Assembly: GCA_028023455.1 (NCBI GenBank)
Contig: JAQFVV010006470.1
Span: 1,087,800 to 1,151,799 of the forward strand
Direction of reading: 5' to 3'
Length of the DNA stretch: 64,000 bases
From: Epiperipatus broadwayi
Taxonomy: Eukaryota; Onychophora; Udeonychophora; Euonychophora; Peripatidae
Position numbers and translations under genes: made by a program. The notes below the pieces were generated by a model, which searched no databases, was not told where the DNA came from, and worked only from the letters and a program-made list of their open reading frames with translations. Below are positions 28,840-40,236 of this stretch, in pieces (the first letter of the stretch is position 1; every line of letters begins with the position of its first letter).

Positions 28840-29430
28840 TCATTTTTTACCAATTCTAGCATTAAAGTCTCCCATAACAATTTTAAAATGGTGTTTACTC
28901 TGATCAAAAGCCTTTTGTTCCTCTATATAAAAATCTTCTACTACTTCATCACTATGAGAACTTGTTGGGGCATAAACCTGAATTATCTGCATTTGGTGTC
29001 TGCTATCAAGTTGTATAACTAATCTTGCCACTCTGTCTGATACACCATCAATCTCCACAATATTGTTCTTCCACTTTTTATTTATAATGAATCCTACTCC
29101 ACTTGTATTTCCAATATTTGTGCCTTTATATTAGAGTATATGTCCACTTTTTAAATCAATTGTCTCTTCACCTTTTCTTCTAACTTCACAAAGTCCAATA
29201 ATGTCCCATTTAATATAAGAGAGTTCTTCTTTTAATTCTTGCAATCTTCCTTCACTTGAAAGTGATCTGCAGTTGTAAGTACCTAAATAAAAAGTCGTCA
29301 TCAAATGGCAGCCTGGGTCCGCAATCAGGGGATTCTTAGCACACTCCGCCTTCGGCCACCAACTGCTGTCTTGGTTGGTGACTTTACAGCCTCCTGGGAA
29401 TAAGGGCCATGCTTTATTTTTGTCTGTCAT
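28840..29430 (-). pseudogene. RTE-like APE endonuclease
   Basis: Two frames separated near 29130. The first (29131-29430) contains YLGTYNCRSLSS and DIIGLCEVRRKGEE, the N and E metal-binding motifs of APE-type nucleases. The second (28840-29058) contains IIQVYAPTSSHSDE and VMGDFNARIGK, the central Y-A-P and G-D-F-N-A motifs. The terminal D-H motif downstream is disrupted. The enzyme would nick target DNA for target-primed reverse transcription. Confidence 0.85.
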
Positions 29431-29765
29431 AATTGTATATATGTATTGGGAAAATATTTATCATTTACACAAACATTCATTCTGCCTTATCAGGCACTGA
29501 GAAGAAAGACCATGGTGATTCTTGATCTTAAACTCAGAGGTAAAATGCCAATAAACTCACCATGCTGGCTAATGCGTGTTGGTTAGCAGCCCATCCATGT
29601 TCATATACTATATAAATAATCACATAGTAATAACAGCTGCAACGACAAGAACGTATGGAGTGGACATTAGGAATTTGCCCTGCTCGGTTCCTTTAAGGCC
29701 TCCAAGAGGAATCAAAGGGTCTCTTTTCAGTCAATAGCAAAACTCCTTTTTGCAGCCTTTAATAT

Positions 29766-30590
29766 TATAAAAAAACTATAAAAAATAATCATTGAAATTG
29801 AGAAGGTTATAAGAGTTATCAACGTCTTCGAAATGAGTTTTCAAAATATATATTTAAGAAGACAAAAATTTATAAAGATGTTCTCTGGCTAGACAATTTA
29901 TGCCAAGAATTTCTGCTGATGTTTTACACCTGAATATGTAAATTCATTCCTACTTAATAAATGCCTAAAATATAATCGTCATAATTCTCATTTAAAAAGG
30001 TGCATTAATATTGGAGTATTATATTGAAGAAGATGTTAAATATTTTACTATGCAAATATTTAAAAAATGAATATCTGGATTGCCTTTTCAAAGAATGATC
30101 AATGAACTATATGTTTCAACATTCATCGTCATTTTATTTCATCTAAGGAGGGATATAAAACCGTTATTCTTTCTCGTCTTGGATTACTTCATTGTGTATT
30201 TTAATAACCCTTAAACTTTATTTCCTTTATGGATAACTATATTTGCTTGGAAAAATTACTTCGTAATTAATGTGGAGAACTGATAAGATGTACATTTTAT
30301 TTTTGTTATTTATTTAATAAAATTTAGATGTTGATATTTTGATATATACTCTGATGAAAATGATGGCTGACTAAGGTAAAAGTTTTTAAATTATTTCAAT
30401 TTGGAAGTATGTTTTATTATATTCCAAATTGAATCTTACCTGACAATTAACATAATTTGTTTTTAAACATAAATAACTAATATCAGAATACATTGTATTA
30501 TTAATCTAGTGTGAATGGATGTTATCTTATATAGGCATATAACACACACTGAATCATATTAATGCCAATATGTAGATTTATAATGTATTA
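29766..30590. other. AT-rich spacer
   Basis: No recognised gene or repeat. Confidence 0.3.
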
Positions 30591-30689
30591 TGTGTATTAT
30601 TTATTAAACACATGATTTTAAATTATATATATATAGGTAAATGTGTATTATTTATTAAACACATGATTTTAAATTATATATAGGTAAAT
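30591..30689. repeat. About 51-bp direct tandem duplication
   Basis: The segment GTGTATTATTTATTAAACAC, then ATTTTAAATTATATA and GGTAAAT, occurs twice in a row and differs by a TA-unit length change. Confidence 0.85.
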
Positions 30690-30985
30690 GATTACATTAT
30701 GTTTTTTTTTAATGTTAAATAGTTTATTATTGTATTCAAATATAAGCACAGATTATGATTCTAAATTTTAATATTTTTATTATTTATATGATAATATTTT
30801 TGTTTCTATTATGGATTAAAATGTGTTAAATTTGATTTTAAAATTAAACAGGTCTTGTTTGTTTATTTTATTTAGTCGTTTTATAACACCAATAATTATA
30901 AATATACATACTCATGCAAATATGTTAAATCAATTTAGTGATTTAATATTTATAAAAAAGTTATATATAGCTTATATTAAATTTA
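30690..30985. other. AT-rich spacer
   Basis: Nothing recognised; possibly the left part of the LTR-like fragment that follows. Confidence 0.25.
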
Positions 30986-31193
30986 TTATTACTATGGGAT
31001 ATTTGTGGAAATGCCTGAAGAGAGTCGATGGCAATTTCTACTCTGAGCTTGAATTCCGAGAGTAACGAGGTTATTAATAGAGGATTGGTTTGGATTATAT
31101 TTTAAATCACATCATCCATGGCATCCTATAAGAAGACTCAAATTTCGACTATAGGTAGATGTGACTTCCTCGAGTCCTGATAAGGATTGTCCC

Positions 31194-31195
<2 letters not shown>
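30985..31195 (+). repeat. Solo LTR-like fragment related to the gypsy 5' end at 55.2 kb
   Basis: The order CCTGAAGAGAGTCGATGG, GAGTAACG, AAATCACATCATCCATGGCA, TCCTATAAGAAGACT, GATGTGACTT follows the sequence at about 55165-55385 upstream of the gypsy gag, with point changes and deletions. It is cut by a TA tract at 31196. Confidence 0.5.

Positions 31196-31272
<77 letters not shown>
31196..31272. repeat. (TA)n microsatellite, with short inverted break
   Basis: Two TA tracts around a TTACAA break, ending ATTGTAATGG. Confidence 0.9.
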
Positions 31273-31273
<1 letters not shown>

Positions 31274-32951
31274 AATGGAACATAAATGCTGCATTCCATT
31301 TAAATTGAAGAAAGAAGGTCCTTTTGAAATAATACGTTATTAATAATATATCATATTTATATATACACACAATCATATGATTTGATGACAATTGTAATGA
31401 AAAATATAGTAAATTAATATAAATGAAGAAAAAGGAATTTAAACATTGGTAATCAATGTAGCATATCATATATACCATAGTAAAAGATGTTATGGCCTAA
31501 ATTATTGAGCAGCATTTATAATGGATAGATTATATTAAAAATAAGAAAATATTTAAATAAGATATGTTTATGAGGCACTCATAAATCAACCGAGTTTCAT
31601 AGTAACTTGTCACTATAACAAAATGCATATACAATGCAAGAAGAAATAATATGAAGATAATAAATGTAATACCTATTTAATAGCATTTTTGTACATATAT
31701 GAAGTTGAAACAAAATAAATTACTTCAAAATAAATATATCAAACTATAATATTACCACGGCTAACTATATCACAAACTTAATAATCTTAAGCATTGACTG
31801 AAATATTTTGCTAATTAGGTCTCATGGTTAATTTAACTTATGTTTAATTATATATTAAATACATTTTGGAACAAAAGGAATTTTATTAAATCCAAAATAT
31901 ATTTATTCAATTGACATTACCCATTTTTTTTAATACTTCCACATTGACTAGCTGGTAGAACTGCTGTACTAAAATAAAGAAAAAGAAAATTAGTAAATCT
32001 CAAATAAAACTCAAAATCATTTTTTTTTATATATATAAAATAACTGATATAGCTTTATTTTGACTTTGCAACTCTATATTTATAATGGCATGCATATGCA
32101 CACATACATATTGAGAAAAAATAAAAATAATTTATACTTTACAAATACTTAATTTTTTTATGTGTAAATTAAGTATAGAGTTTAACCATAACACTGATAA
32201 TTTGCAATTTATGTTTATATAAGAACTGTATAAGATGTTATGAAATATGATAAATATACAAATCAATAAACAAATTGGAGATATCTTATTGTATCAATGA
32301 TCTAAATTATATATGTACTTCTTTAATACATTTCTTTTAAATACTAGTTTAAATAAATATCAATTAGAAATAGCAAATGACCAAATGATTAAATTAGCAA
32401 ATAATAATTGAATTCTATGAATGAGGCATTTATTAAAAGTCACTTATACACATATAAGTTCTGAATTCATTGTCCATATAATGTAAATCATCTAAGTAAA
32501 CATTTAAAAATAACTAAGTAATTTACATTTACATTGGAAAAGTTTTAGATGACTACAGCATATACATAACATGTGTGGACTATACTAACTGGCCATATAC
32601 TTATGAATTCAAACATTTATAATTACTAAATATTGTTGGTTGGTTTGCAAAATGATTACAAATTGGGATAACACAAAACACAAACATTCTTATAATTTAA
32701 AGAACCAATATAGTTGTGTACATCCTAAAGGAATCCATACTTCAAACAAACTTATCCTGGTATTGCATACTGAAATACAAGCATCTTCACCTACTGTGGT
32801 GGAAAATTTAAACTAAATCTCATGAGTGATAAATCAAAAGAGGATTCTATAATGCAACTAGCATAAATATCAAAAGCGTGGTGGCTTCCAAAGTAACACC
32901 TACATTTGAGGTAAAAGAAGATGCCTGGACCTTTATGTCTCAATGCACAAG

Positions 32952-32955
<4 letters not shown>
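31273..32955. other. AT-rich spacer
   Basis: About 1.7 kb with no recognised coding region or shared repeat. Confidence 0.3.

Positions 32956-33041
<86 letters not shown>
32956..33041. repeat. (TA)n microsatellite
   Basis: About 85 bp, abutting the left end of the short PLE-B palindrome. Confidence 0.97.
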
Positions 33042-33043
<2 letters not shown>

Positions 33044-33632
33044 ATTCAAACAAATATATTTAACACAGTATTCAAAATTAAATAATATATTCTTTACCAG
33101 AAGTACTTTCAATTGTTTCACTGACAACGCAAAAAATAAAAACTTGTATTACCCATCATTCAATCTATTCAAATTTCCCACAATTCTGTTGTCTTTATAT
33201 TTGCCGATTGTTTATTCATCAAACCACCTCTATTCCTAGATATCATCATTGCCTCTTTAATTTTACGTTTTTCACTACACCTTTCAATTTGAATAATTTT
33301 TATATCTCTATTATTAAATTTAAATTTAATAATAGAGATATAAAAATTATTCAAATTGAAAGGTGTAGTGAAAAATGTAAAATTAAAGAGGCAATGATGA
33401 TATCTAGGAATAGAGGTGGTTTGATGAATAAACAATCGGCAAATATAAAGACAACAGAATTGTGGGAAATTTGAATAGATTGAATGATGGGTAATACAAG
33501 TTTTTATTTTTTGTACGTTTGTATTAACAGTTGAAAAAGATTGTCAGTGAAACAATTGAAAGTACTTCTGGTAAAGAATATATTATTTAATTTTGAATAC
33601 TGTGTTAAATATATTTGTTTGAATTATTATTA
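33042..33632. mobile_element. Short PLE palindrome (PLE-B relative), two C-terminal ends head to head
   Basis: The two arms are near-perfect reverse complements around 33320/33321 (centre in AAATTTAAATTT). Each arm encodes the same C-terminal GIY-YIG domain end outwards from the centre (KFKFNNRDIKIIQIERCSEK, then KIKEAMMISRNRGGLMNKQ), ending TTELWEI before a stop. The protein is a diverged relative of PLE-B. A 24-bp stretch absent from the left arm (TACGTTTGTATTAACAGTTG, then AAAA, at about 33514-33537) breaks the symmetry. Confidence 0.8.
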
Positions 33633-33803
33633 TATAATTTAAAAATACAGACATTTAATGGTTGTAGTTATTTATATATATATATATATTTAAACGGTTT
33701 ATAAACAATTTAAACAATCTTTAAATCCGCAGAAGTACTTTCAGTTACTTTCAAACCTGCCTCAACTGCTATTAAATTCAAAAACTAAAAGCGGAAGCAA
33801 ACG

Positions 33804-35044
33804 TCATCTATTCAAATTCCACGAATCTCGTATTTTAATGTTAGAAGCTTGTCGATTTATCAAATGTGTTTTATTCCTGTTTATAAAAATTGCCTCTTTA
33901 ATTTTTCTTTTACTATGGTTTCTCTCTTCATGAAGAATTTTCACATTTTCAAAATTAAATTTAAATTTATGTTTACATGTTTTTTCATGATCAAAGAAAA
34001 CTGAAGAAGATATTAAATCACCATTATTTTTATTTTTTACACGCTTATATAATAATTTGTGTTCCTTCAATCTTTTCTCAATGTTGCACCTAGATTCACC
34101 TATATATGATAGCATACAATCACAAAAAAATTGATATATGACATTACTTTTTTGCTTGATAGGTATGACATCCTTAGAATTATTAACTAATTTGTTAATA
34201 TTGTTTGGAACGTAGAATGAAACATTAAATACATTCTTATATAAATCCTTAAAAAATTTTACTTGTGGATTTGAAATAAATGGAATAGATATCCATTTTT
34301 TATTATTAATCTTCATTTCTTTTAAATTATAATTTTTTTTAAATTGACTTAAATTATTGTTTATTTGTTCCATTTTATAACCAACATCAAGCAATTCCTT
34401 GGCAAATATCTCAATATTTTTCAATTTATCACTTTGGTAACGACATAATTTTTCATTTCGAAACAAAAAAGATTTAAAACTTGCCATCTTATGCATCATT
34501 GGTACTTTTGATTTAAAATTTATATATCCTCTTTTTTGCAATGGCTTAATTATTAGTTTATAATTTAATATACTGTTATCTCTTGTGATCATTAAATCTA
34601 AATAGTTAATCTTATAATCCTGTTCTTTTTCAATAGTCCATTTCAAGCCATTCAATTTATTTAATTCCTCTATAAGCAAATTTATACTATTAATGTTTCC
34701 ACAGACAAAAACATCATCCACATATCTTTTGTAAATTTTAATATCTCCAAAAATACACATATTTAAAATATTACTCTCATATGTAGATAAAATGAATTGC
34801 AAACTTGTGCAACTACAGGCAATCCCATAGGCCAACCTTTGGTCATTTTATAATATTGACGTTCAAAAGATGCAACAATGTTATCATTAAAAAATTTTAA
34901 AGAGTCAATGATAAATTTTATCATATATTTACAAATTTTTTTTTTTTTTAATGCATGTTCAATTATTTTTATGGAATTCATTCTATCAATAGATCCATGT
35001 ATGGATCTATTGATAGAATGAATTCCATAAAAATAATTGAACAT
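33804..35044 (-). pseudogene. PLE-B RT plus GIY-YIG endonuclease, minus arm
   Basis: Two overlapping frames (34763-35044 and 33804-34835) form one protein broken by a single frameshift near 34800. The RT part has KGWPMGLPVVAQ (motif B region) and the catalytic RYVDDVFVCGN (about residue 35-45 of the long frame). LDLMITRD and a basic linker follow. The endonuclease begins with VIYQFFCDC and SYIGES (about residues 231-245), then EKRLKEH and a C-terminal helix with NRQASNIKIRDSW. PLEs use this enzyme pair for target-primed insertion. Apart from the frameshift and the missing N-terminus the coding sequence is intact, so the insertion is young. Confidence 0.85.
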
Positions 35045-36202
35045 GCATTAAAAAATAAAAATATTTGTAAATATATGATAAAATTTATCATTGACTCTTT
35101 AAAATTTTTTTTAATGATAACATTGTTGCATCTTTTGAAGGTCAATATTATAAAATGACCAAAGGTTGGCCTATGGGATTGCCTGTAGTTGCACAAGTTT
35201 GCAATTTCGTTTTATCTACATATGAGAGTAATATTTTAAATATGTGTATTTTTGGAGATATTAAAATTTACAAAAGATATGTGGATGATGTTTTTGTCTG
35301 TGGAAACATTAATAGTATAAATTTGCTTATAGAGGAATTAAATAAATTGAATGGCTTGAAATGGACTATTGAAAAAGAACAGGATTATAAGATTAACTAT
35401 TTAGATTTAATGATCACAAGAGATAACAGTATATTAAATTATAAACTAATAATTAAGCCATTGCAAAAAAGAGGATATATAAATTTTAAATCAAAAGTAC
35501 CAATGATGCATAAGATGGCAAGTTTTAAATCTTTTTTGTTTCGAAATGAAAAATTATGTCGTTACCAAAGTGATAAATTGAAAAATATTGAGATATTTGC
35601 CAAGGAATTGCTTGATGTTGGTTATAAATTGGAACAAATAAACAATACTTTAAGTCAATTTAAAAAAAAAATTATAATTTAAAAGAAATGAAGATTAATA
35701 ATAAAAAATGGATATCTATTCCATTTATTTCAAATCCACAAGTAAAATTTTTTAAGGATTTATATAAGAATGTATTTAATGTTTGCTCTTCCGATCTGTT
35801 CCAAACAATATTAACAAATTAGTTAATAATTCTAAGGATGTCATACCTATCAAGCAAAAAAGTAATGTCATATATCAAATTTTTTGTGATTGTATGCTAT
35901 CATATATAGGTGAATCTAGGTGCAACATTGAGAAAAGATTGAAGGAACACGAATTATTATATAAGCATGTAAAAAATAAAAATAATGGTGATTTAATATC
36001 TTCTTCAGTTTTCTTTGATCATGAAAAAACATGTAAACATAAATTTAAATTTAATTTTGAAAATGTGAAAATTCTTCATGAAGAGAGAAACCATAGTAAA
36101 AGAAAAATTAAAGAGGCAATTTTTATAAACAGGAATAAAACACATTTGATAAATCGACAAGCTTCTAACATTAAAATACGAGATTCGTGGAATTTGAATT
36201 GA
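34955..36202 (+). pseudogene. PLE-B RT plus GIY-YIG endonuclease, plus arm
   Basis: Mirror copy of the minus arm in three frames (34955-35158, 35155-35682, 35783-36202). Breaks are a small indel near 35110, an A-run change near 35665, and the foreign 13-nt patch at 35785-35797 that replaces 8 nt of the true sequence. YVDD and YIGES are intact. Substitutions relative to the other arm are few (for example KLLYKR versus ELLYKH). Confidence 0.85.
35785..35797 (+). other. Illumina adapter sequence embedded in the assembly
   Basis: GCTCTTCCGATCT here is identical to the 3' end of the standard Illumina TruSeq/paired-end adapter. The mirror arm at about 34210-34225 has CATTCTAC at the corresponding place, with matching sequence on both sides. 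It is therefore an assembly or consensus artefact rather than biology. Confidence 0.92.
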
Positions 36203-36364
36203 TGACGTTTGCTTCCGCTTTTAGTTTTTGAATTTAATAGCAGTTGAGGCAGGTTTGAAAGTAACCAAAAGTACTTCTGCGGATTTAAAGATTGTTTGAA
36301 TTGTTTATAAACCGTTTAAAAATATTATTTCAATCATAATTACAATATTATTTTTAATTAATGG

Positions 36365-36377
<13 letters not shown>

Positions 36378-36446
<69 letters not shown>
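36378..36446. repeat. (TA)n microsatellite
   Basis: TA tract with one G interruption at 36421, abutting PLE-B. Confidence 0.95.
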
Positions 36447-38785
36447 GGAGAGGCTCACCAAAATACAACACACTAGGTATTTAGAAATATGTGATCACCA
36501 TCACTAGAAATATAAGCATTATCACTCATGGATGAATAACTAATAGGAATGGGGATCTTATCCACTCTATCCAGTAAAAACACTAACTGTAATAAATAAG
36601 GCCTGATATATTAAAGCTATTCTACAACTAACAATACCAAGATAAAAAAAAACAACAACTCTACAATAATGGACTAAAGTTATTACTATAATTTTAATCT
36701 CAATAAATAATAAGTAATGTCTGCACCAACAAATAGGTTTAAAAATCAACTGACTTACATATAATTCAAGATAATGGTTAGCATATGAAATATTGGCACA
36801 ATTATATATAATGCACACACGTATGAAATATTAAATGTTTTAATATTATAAGATTTAATGGATATGAATCAATGTAATCGGGTTGTTAAAATACTAATTG
36901 AAGAACTAAGATAACTGTTAAATAATGATATTGCTTATAAATACAGTTTTATAAATCTGTACACTTATACAATTCTTATATGTATTAAATTTAATTTATT
37001 GCATTCTAGTTTAAATTGACAAATGAATTTTATTATTTATTATACTTGAATGTCAAAAGCAAAAAAAAAAAAAATATTATATATATTTATAATAACACAT
37101 CCTGACATAGTTTGAGTTACAAAATATCTTTAAAATAAATATACAAACGTATATATTAAAATCGACTTTCATTATTCTTAAAAATTTAAAAATTAAAAAA
37201 TAAATAAATTGTAAGCTAATGTTAACATTTCAATTATGTATTCCTTTACAAAAATATATTACATATTGGATAAAAAAAAATATATAGTTTGTTTCTTTAC
37301 CTTAATTGCACTAGTGTTTAATAATTGAAAGTTATCTTCAGCACTGACTTTATTTTATTCATCCTAAAATAGCTTGATAGACATGAATATGTACATATTG
37401 CTGATAAACGAAGAGGCTTACTTCTTGTTATAAAACCATTATTTTTAGCCATTTCTTGAATGCTCTGTTATATACGCGATGAAATTGAATATGATTTTCG
37501 AATCATTAAATAATTTGAAAGTTATAATGAGATACATTATTTAAGTATAATAGCTATTTTTAAAACTTTTTGACAAATACCGGTTTATTTTTGAAATCCC
37601 GTGTTTTACCGAAGTTTCCACTGATGTTAATGATAGGCAAGCCGAAAAGCCAAGCCCCACAATGATAAAGTTGTAAATTAGCACATCGTTTTTGTGTAGA
37701 AATCCTTAATCCAATATTTTTTTAATGATATTTATAAGAGCAATTAAAAAAATAACGACGAACGAAAATAATAATGTCTTCCTTCTTTTAATTTTCTATC
37801 ACCTGCCTAAAAATTCCCGCCTTTCATAAATCACGTGCTGATTCAAAAATAATCTTTAACATTTTGTTGTTTGCAATTAAAACTTTTTTTTTTTTTTTTT
37901 AAAAAATAAAAAAAAAAAAGGAAATAATTTCAATTAAAAACAAACAAACATATATATTATATTGAGTGATTTACGTGATAATTCACAAACCAAATAAATA
38001 TTAATTTTATTTTTTTTAAAATAAATAAATAAATAAAGGTACAATATATTTATATTTAGCAATTTAAATGCTATTGCTAATGATTATTTTTTATACATAC
38101 ATTGATAATTGTATACACATATAGTTTGCCATTATAATGAGGATCTCAAACAAAGCAGATATCATAAAAATTAAATAAACCTGAACTATATAACAATAAA
38201 ACTATTACGAACAATACACTAATAACTTATTTACAAACCCTTAAATAAAACTATAACAAAGACATTTTTTTTTTAAAACCATATTATAGCTTGACAAAGT
38301 AAGGATTGACTTTCTATCCTGTACAATATATAATGTTTCTTAATAATATTAATTATAGTTATATATAATAAAATAATAATACGAGAATAAAATATAACCC
38401 AATCATCCGCATATTGATGTGTTAAATTCTTGTAGATCTATTATAAATCTTCTGTTTTGAACTTATAATAATTTAATATGATTGAAAAAAATATTAAATT
38501 AATAAGAATATCCTAATAAAAAAGTAATGACAATATTATTTAAATCTAAAATAAATAATTAAATATATGCTACAGTTCTTTTTATATATTTCATGAAAAA
38601 TAAGAGGTTAACCGCCTTTGGTCTGTATAGAATGCATTAAAAATAAGTAACACATAAACAAAAAAAATGTATAAGATCTATAATATTTTCATTTATTTTA
38701 GTCATTACTAAGCTTTATTTTTATAAGTGCCCAAAGAGAAATAATTCAAAATCTCTATCGTTAAGCCCATACTTTGAGACCAATT
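36447..38785. other. AT-rich spacer
   Basis: About 2.3 kb with A/T homopolymer runs (37887-37919) and a TAAA-type run near 38022-38036. No gene recognised. Confidence 0.3.
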
Positions 38786-38949
38786 GGTTTTGAGCTTATA
38801 TATATATGAAAAACAAAAACAAATTATAAATCACATAACTTGCTGTTGCTTGCATTTATGATCAATAGATGGAGTTTTACCAAAACCTCCCATCAAGCGT
38901 ATTTTTGTTTACATTAATGTCAAAACATCATAATTCACTATCTCTTTAT

Positions 38950-38998
38950 TATATCCACCTTCAGACCCCACAAATTTCAACTAATTTTATCAGCAGGA
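38950..38998 (-). ncRNA. Decayed hammerhead, family 2, minus copy
   Basis: Minus strand reads CUGAUAA, then AAUUAGUU, GAAA, UUUGUGGGG, UC, UGAAGGUGGA. GAAA, the UC cleavage site and the 3' stem I strand are retained. The CUGAUGA box has one change, and the 5' strand of stem I is lost. Confidence 0.5.
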
Positions 38999-39537
38999 AT
39001 TCCAGAAACTTAATCTTAACACTACTCCAAGCTATCAAAATTCTATCAGTTTCAACAAATTTTCAACATAAACATCAAACCCATAAAACAGATACTACAT
39101 CTATATCATTCAGTTTCACCACATAGTCAAAGCCTCAATATATATCATTCAAAACTTTTAGTGTACTTTTATGAAAAAAAACAATTATAAATCACGAACG
39201 TAGCTTCATTTATTTTCATTAGATGAGTTACCAAAACCTCCAAACAACATATTTTTTTACATAAATGTCAAAAAAGTCAGAATTCACTATCTCTTCTGTA
39301 AATGCAAGGGAAAGTAAGTTGCCTGATTTATAACTTGTTATTGTTTTTGATAAATGTACCTTTAAAGGTTTTTGCAATGACATATGTGGTGAAACTGAAC
39401 TGATATCAGACACATGTAGCTATCTAGCTTGTTTGTCTGGGTTTGAATACATTACATGTCTGAAAAATTCATGGTTTCAAACTGATAGAAACTTGTTCCA
39501 TAAACACTTGGAGTTAGTGTTTAGATCTAGTTTCTGG

Positions 39538-39597
39538 CCTCTACCCTTCACTGATGATAGCCAATTAGCTTGAAATCAGCTAATATGAAGGTGGAGG
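39538..39597 (+). ncRNA. Type I hammerhead ribozyme, family 2, first plus unit
   Basis: CCUCUACCCUUCA (39538-39550), CUGAUGA (39551-39557), stem II UAGC-CAAUUA-GCUU, GAAA (39572-39575), UCAGCUAA, cleavage UA (39584-39585), then UGAAGGUGGAGG (39586-39597). Stem I pairs over 12 bp with one bulged C. All core residues fit the consensus. Stem II has three pairs closed by a U-U. Stem III is nearly absent within one molecule but its sequence is largely self-complementary (AGCU core). Confidence 0.8.
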
Positions 39598-39949
39598 TAA
39601 CGAAAGAGATAGTGAATTCTGACTCTTTTGATGTTTATGTAAACAAAAATATGCTTGTTCAGATATTTGGTACAGCTCCATCTATTGATCATAAATGCAA
39701 GCGATAGCAAGTTACTTGAATTATAACTTGTTTTTGTTTTTCATAAATGTATCTTTAAAGTTTTTGCAATGATATGTATTGCAGAGGCTTTGACTATGTG
39801 GTGAAACTGAACTGATATCAGACCCATGTACCTATCTGGCTTGTTAGGCTGGGTTTGAAGACATTACATGTCTGAAAAATTCATGCTAGCAAACTGATAG
39901 GAACTTGTTGCATGAACACTTAGAGTTAGTGTTTAGATCTAGTTTTTGG

Positions 39950-40009
39950 CCTCTACCCTTCACTGATGATAGCCAATTAGCTTTAAATCAGCTAATCTGA
40001 AGGTGGAGG
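39950..40009 (+). ncRNA. Type I hammerhead ribozyme, family 2, second plus unit
   Basis: Same structure 412 bp downstream: identical stem I strands, CUGAUGA (39963-39969) and a UC cleavage site (39996-39997). GAAA has become UAAA, which should impair catalysis. The UC here and the minus copy suggest that UC is ancestral and the UA in the first unit a derived but permitted change. Confidence 0.75.
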
Positions 40010-40099
40010 TAACGAAAGAGATAGTGAATTCTGACTCTTTTGATGTTTATGTAAATGAAAATACGCTTGTTCAGAGGTTTTGGTAAAGCTCCACTATTG

Positions 40100-40104
<5 letters not shown>

Positions 40105-40132
<28 letters not shown>
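40105..40132. repeat. (TA)n microsatellite
   Basis: Short TA tract between retrozyme family 2 and PLE-C. Confidence 0.9.
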
Positions 40133-40140
<8 letters not shown>

Positions 40141-40236
40141 TTTAAATCTAAAATAAACTGTTGTATGATGTAGATAAATTATTATTTTAGGGACTAAACT
40201 GTATTATTTTGCATTACAATCTTATATTATGATGGA

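Larger units (their letters stand above)
26456..29765 (-). mobile_element. RTE-like LINE, copy A, nearly full length
   Basis: Minus-strand order: a less AT-rich 5' region (29440-29765), APE endonuclease (about 28650-29430), linker, reverse transcriptase (26540-28054), a conserved 3' segment (CTGCAGTGGATTGATAATGG on the minus strand), and a GAT-rich tail (plus 26458-26475). This structure, with endonuclease and RT in one frame and a short microsatellite tail, fits the RTE group. Frame changes and stops are present throughout, so it is inactive. It shares the RT C-terminus with copies B (16.6 kb) and C (49.2 kb). Confidence 0.85.
33700..36320. mobile_element. PLE-B: large head-to-head palindrome of a Penelope-like element
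   Basis: Arms of about 1.3 kb are almost identical reverse complements centred at 34999/35000 (AGATCCAT, GT, ATGGATCT). Each arm runs outwards from within the RT to the end of the GIY-YIG endonuclease and a shared 3' flank ending near CCGCAGAAGTACTT. Flanking TA tracts lie at 33672-33690 and 36378-36446. Arms differ at only a few positions apart from an adapter-like patch at 35785. Neither arm has the RT N-terminus. Confidence 0.85.
38790..40104. mobile_element. Retrozyme-like family 2: 412-bp units, head to head
   Basis: The left half (38790-about 39296) is minus-oriented, about one and a third units with an internal deletion. From 39297 to 40104 two plus-oriented units follow. The CTGATGA core at 39551 recurs at 39963, a 412-bp period, and the flanking blocks (AATTCATGGTTTC-type, GTTTAGATCTAGTTT, AACGAAAGAGATAGTGAATT) recur with it. 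Units have no coding frame. The array ends at a TA tract. Structure matches a small retrozyme array with one hammerhead per unit. Confidence 0.8.

Noticed and set aside
33169-33474. Two identical overlapping frames on opposite strands, which look like a strange bidirectional gene
   Set aside because: They are a consequence of the PLE palindrome; only the C-terminal half of each is real PLE protein, the N-terminal half being the antisense of the other arm.
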